Source: Mucilaginibacter terrenus (lineage in GTDB: Bacteria > Bacteroidota > Bacteroidia > Sphingobacteriales > Sphingobacteriaceae). From it: 64,000 nucleotides of DNA. The notes under the pieces are model-generated. The model ran no database searches and was not told the origin of the DNA. It saw only the letters and a program-made list of their open reading frames with translations. Where the stretch lies: positions 682,001 through 746,000 of the forward strand of contig NZ_QWDE01000001.1 in the NCBI RefSeq assembly GCF_003432065.1. Direction: 5' to 3'. Of this stretch, positions 61,690-64,000 are shown piece by piece (positions within the stretch are counted from its first letter, which is position 1; every line of letters starts with the position of its first letter). The position numbers and the translations under genes were made by a program.

Positions 61690-62262
61690 ATGAAGAAATC
61701 ACAATTAGTATTTTTAGCGGCAGGACTGTTGTTTTTTGCCGCTTGCAAAGGCTCCGGTAGCTCAGCCGACAAGAAAGACAGTTTATCAACTTCCGAAAGC
61801 CAGACCAAGCCTGTAAATGGTGCGGCAGACACAAACGTTGTGTCAACAACTCAGTATCAGATTACCAAGCCGGAAGGTTGGAAAAAGTCAGAGAGAACCG
61901 CCGGTAAATTTACCCTACTGATCATTGCAGGTCCAAAAGATGGTGATTTTTCGCCAAATATGAATGTCCTGGCAGATGATATGAAAGGAAAAACGATGGC
62001 CGAATATATCGACTTTAACTTAAAGCAGATGGAAGCCATGAAGATACAGAACCTGAAAACTGAAGATATAGAGGCAGCTGGTTTAAAAGGTAAAAAGCTA
62101 ACTTACTCTTATCAATATGGAGGCCGCGACATTGCGATTAACTCGTACATACTTCCCAAAGACAACACAGCATATGTACTGACCGCTTCTTCGCTTACAT
62201 CTCAGGTTGGTAAGTATCAGCCACTTTTTGAATCAGCAGTTCAAAGCTTTAAGCTATTATAA
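61690..62262 (+). CDS. lipoprotein of unknown function (PsbP/DcrB-like)
   Basis: A 190-aa protein with a lipobox-like FAAC at C19. Then a Ser/Lys-rich linker and a ~140-residue domain whose ITKPEGWKKSER and TYSYQYGGRDIAINSYILP resemble PsbP/DcrB folds. No function known. Single gene. Confidence 0.75.
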   Translation: MKKSQLVFLAAGLLFFAACKGSGSSADKKDSLSTSESQTKPVNGAADTNVVSTTQYQITKPEGWKKSERTAGKFTLLIIAGPKDGDFSPNMNVLADDMKGKTMAEYIDFNLKQMEAMKIQNLKTEDIEAAGLKGKKLTYSYQYGGRDIAINSYILPKDNTAYVLTASSLTSQVGKYQPLFESAVQSFKLL

Positions 62263-62267
62263 TAAAG

Positions 62268-62303
62268 CTGGCAGTGTCTCCGGCAATTAAGGGACACCGC
62301 CAG
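62268..62303. terminator. hairpin between the lipoprotein and YajQ genes
   Basis: CTGGC.GTGTC pairs with GACAC.GCCAG (one mismatch), loop about 14 nt, followed by TATTTACT, between convergent genes. Confidence 0.55.
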
Positions 62304-62312
62304 TATTTACTA

Positions 62313-62804
62313 CTAAGCTCTCATATTAATATATTGCAGCGGCTGGCCAAAATCTTCTGTACGGCACAAGCTTATTACAGCCTGTAAATCGTCAATTTTT
62401 TTAGCTGTAACACGTACCTGGTCGTTCATGATAGAAGCTTCAACTTTAAGTTTACTGTCCTTTATCTTTTTAACAACTTTCTTTGCAACTTCCTTATCAA
62501 TACCTTCTTTAACCTTGATCTCCTTACGTATCATGTTGCCTGACGCATATTCCTCTTTTCCAAAATCCAGCGCTTTCGGGTCAAGTCCTTGTTTCATCAT
62601 TCGGCTGATGATAGAGTCCTGAATAGCTTTAAGGCGCATATCATTTTCGGTAACTACGGTAAGCTCATTTGTTTTCTTGTCCAGCTCTATCGAGCTTTTA
62701 GAACCGTTAAAGTCGTAACGATTCAATATTTCCTTTTTAGCGGTGTTAATTGCGTTATCAAGCGTTTGTCCGTCTATCTTGCTTACAATGTCAAATGATG
62801 GCAT
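62313..62804 (-). CDS. YajQ-family nucleotide-binding protein
   Basis: A 163-aa YajQ/UPF0234 protein. MPSFDIVSKID at the start and LDFGKEEYASGNMIRKEIKVKEGI are typical. Family members bind cyclic di-GMP or nucleotides. The start at 62804 is chosen because MPSFDIVS is the family N-terminus; 16 extra codons upstream are not conserved in kind. Confidence 0.92.
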   Translation of the reverse strand: MPSFDIVSKIDGQTLDNAINTAKKEILNRYDFNGSKSSIELDKKTNELTVVTENDMRLKAIQDSIISRMMKQGLDPKALDFGKEEYASGNMIRKEIKVKEGIDKEVAKKVVKKIKDSKLKVEASIMNDQVRVTAKKIDDLQAVISLCRTEDFGQPLQYINMRA

Positions 62805-62944
62805 AACTGGTGGTTTTTGTGCAAAGCTAATGTAAGTTTTGTATTCCACCATAAACTATAGTACGGGTAAATGGTTTACCTGCTTTACACACGTTACAAT
62901 TTCTTAATATTACCTTAATAAATAAATAAGCAGATTTGTGCTTT

Positions 62945-64000
62945 ATGGATACTAAAAACCTTCCACTTGTAAATAGGGAAATAAGCTGGCTATACTTCAA
63001 CGACCGGGTGTTGCAGGAAGCTGCCGACCCAACAGTACCGCTTATAGAACGTGTGAAGTTTTTAGCTATTTTCTCTTCTAATCTTGATGAGTTTTACCGC
63101 GTACGTGTAGCCACGCTTAGCCGCCTGGCCAACCTCAATGAAAAAGCAAAAGAAATATTAGGTTACAACCCTAAAAAATTGCTTAGTCAGATTAAAAACA
63201 TAGTAATAAAGCAGGAAAAGAAGTTTAACAACTTATATGAGAATATCATAGTTAAAGAACTTGCCGAAGAAAGAATATTCCTGTTAAATGACAAGCAACT
63301 GAATGTTATCCGCGGTGAGTTTGTGAAGGAGTTTTTTAGGGATAAACTACTCTCAACACTTGTTCCGATTATGCTGGATGATGAGTTACCATTTCCTGAA
63401 CTACGCGACCGCGCCATTTATTTTTTTGTAAAACTTACCCGCGGACGTAAATGCCGCTATGCGCTGATAGAGATACCCGACAATCTTTCACGGTTTTTGG
63501 TTCTACCAGACACCAATAAGCTGAAATTTATCATCCTGCTGGACGACATCATCAGGTATAGCCTCGAAGATATATTTTTCATTTTTGAGCACGACAGCAT
63601 AGAGGCATATTCGATACAGCTTACCCGTGATGCCGAACTTGACCTGGATAAAGAAGTTAGCGAGAAGTTTATTGATTCGCTTGCAAAAAGCCTGCAGAAA
63701 CGACGTAAAGGCAAACCTATGCGGTTACTTTACGATACTGCAATACCGCCTGATATGTTATCTTATCTGGTAAAAAAAATGAGATTGCAGGGCGAAAATC
63801 TTATTCCCGGAAACAGGTACCACAATTTTAAAAATTTTATCAACTTCCCCAACGTAGGTCGTCCGGAGCTAGAATATTCCAAAACACGCCCGTTGCCGGT
63901 GGATGGATTGATGTTTGGCAAAAGCCTTATGAGCATGGTGGCCAAACGCGACTACCTCATCAGCACACCATACCAGTCTTTTGATTACATTATACATTTC
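62945..64000 (+). CDS. ppk1: polyphosphate kinase 1, N-terminal half
   Basis: The frame starts with ATG at 62945 and stays open to the window edge (352 codons seen), so the gene is cut. It begins NREISWLYFNDRVLQEA and continues FLAIFSSNLDEFYRVRV, which are the PPK1 N-terminal domain motifs; the second catalytic domains lie outside. PPK1 makes inorganic polyphosphate from ATP. Confidence 0.95.
   Translation, partial: MDTKNLPLVNREISWLYFNDRVLQEAADPTVPLIERVKFLAIFSSNLDEFYRVRVATLSRLANLNEKAKEILGYNPKKLLSQIKNIVIKQEKKFNNLYENIIVKELAEERIFLLNDKQLNVIRGEFVKEFFRDKLLSTLVPIMLDDELPFPELRDRAIYFFVKLTRGRKCRYALIEIPDNLSRFLVLPDTNKLKFIILLDDIIRYSLEDIFFIFEHDSIEAYSIQLTRDAELDLDKEVSEKFIDSLAKSLQKRRKGKPMRLLYDTAIPPDMLSYLVKKMRLQGENLIPGNRYHNFKNFINFPNVGRPELEYSKTRPLPVDGLMFGKSLMSMVAKRDYLISTPYQSFDYIIHF

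Noticed and set aside
1..64000. tRNA genes
   Set aside because: I looked for the T-loop GGTTCRAnTCC pattern in the gaps and saw none I could fold into a cloverleaf; a tRNAscan run would settle it.

Overview
The window looks like chromosome of a Bacteroidetes bacterium, most likely a Sphingobacteriaceae member such as Mucilaginibacter or Pedobacter (inference from gene content, no search run). Supporting signs are TAnnTTTG promoter cores upstream of several genes, a Bacteroidetes-style small SRP RNA, arginine synthesis through a carbamoyltransferase of the N-acyl (probably succinyl) ornithine type, many short signal peptides and lipoboxes, a sigma-54 type regulator whose GAFTGA loop reads GSFTSA, and many small genes that overlap or abut. 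Almost everything is ordinary core chromosome: no prophage, conjugative element, insertion sequence, CRISPR array or defence island is visible.

Layout. 1-3.1 kb: purE (cut by the window edge) and purK, then NADP-type isocitrate dehydrogenase. 3.1-9.4 kb: a leftward arginine operon (GNAT, four-helix-bundle protein, argG, cupin, argC, argD, argF'), with a long leader holding an ARG-box-like palindrome over a promoter, a 41-codon ORF ending in an arginine-codon cluster, and mutually exclusive stem arms. 9.4-16 kb: 2H phosphoesterase, YpdA-like reductase, SRP RNA, 3-hydroxyacyl-CoA dehydrogenase, bioD/bioF, a Spy-like protein, an S24 repressor divergent from a degenerate GIY-YIG protein, and lipoprotein msrB. 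16-26.9 kb: a large secreted metallopeptidase/propeller/barrel protein, PBP1A, a yellow/MRJP-family protein, a lipid kinase-phosphatase pair and a three-gene membrane/redox/epimerase operon.

26.9-44 kb: two arrays of tandem ~145-168 bp bipartite repeats (26.9 and 36.1 kb) and two inverted copies of a ~205 bp GTGTCCC-rich element (38.1 and 43.3 kb) lie among GMC oxidoreductase, TPR, DinB, zinc-ribbon, NtrC-like, RNase P RNA, msrA, MBL hydrolase, lepB, a GH36-like glycosidase and a pair of genes that both carry heavy-metal-associated (HMA) domains, one fused to a MauE-like membrane domain and one to an AraC helix-turn-helix. 44-64 kb: PhyH oxygenase, corA, WbqC, lipid A-type acyltransferase with a glycosyltransferase, MscS channel, aroQ, xerD, prmC, 5'-nucleotidase, a possible Cys-run leader ORF before an outer-membrane protein, threonine aldolase, topoisomerase IB, folB, glcD, thioesterase, hsp20, a lipoprotein, YajQ and the start of ppk1.

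The most interesting part is the control region of the arginine operon, followed by the two repeat families (one shows a compensatory base pair between its two arrays) and the HMA-AraC/HMA-MauE pair. Where an annotated start differs from the longest possible ORF, the reason is given in the entry.
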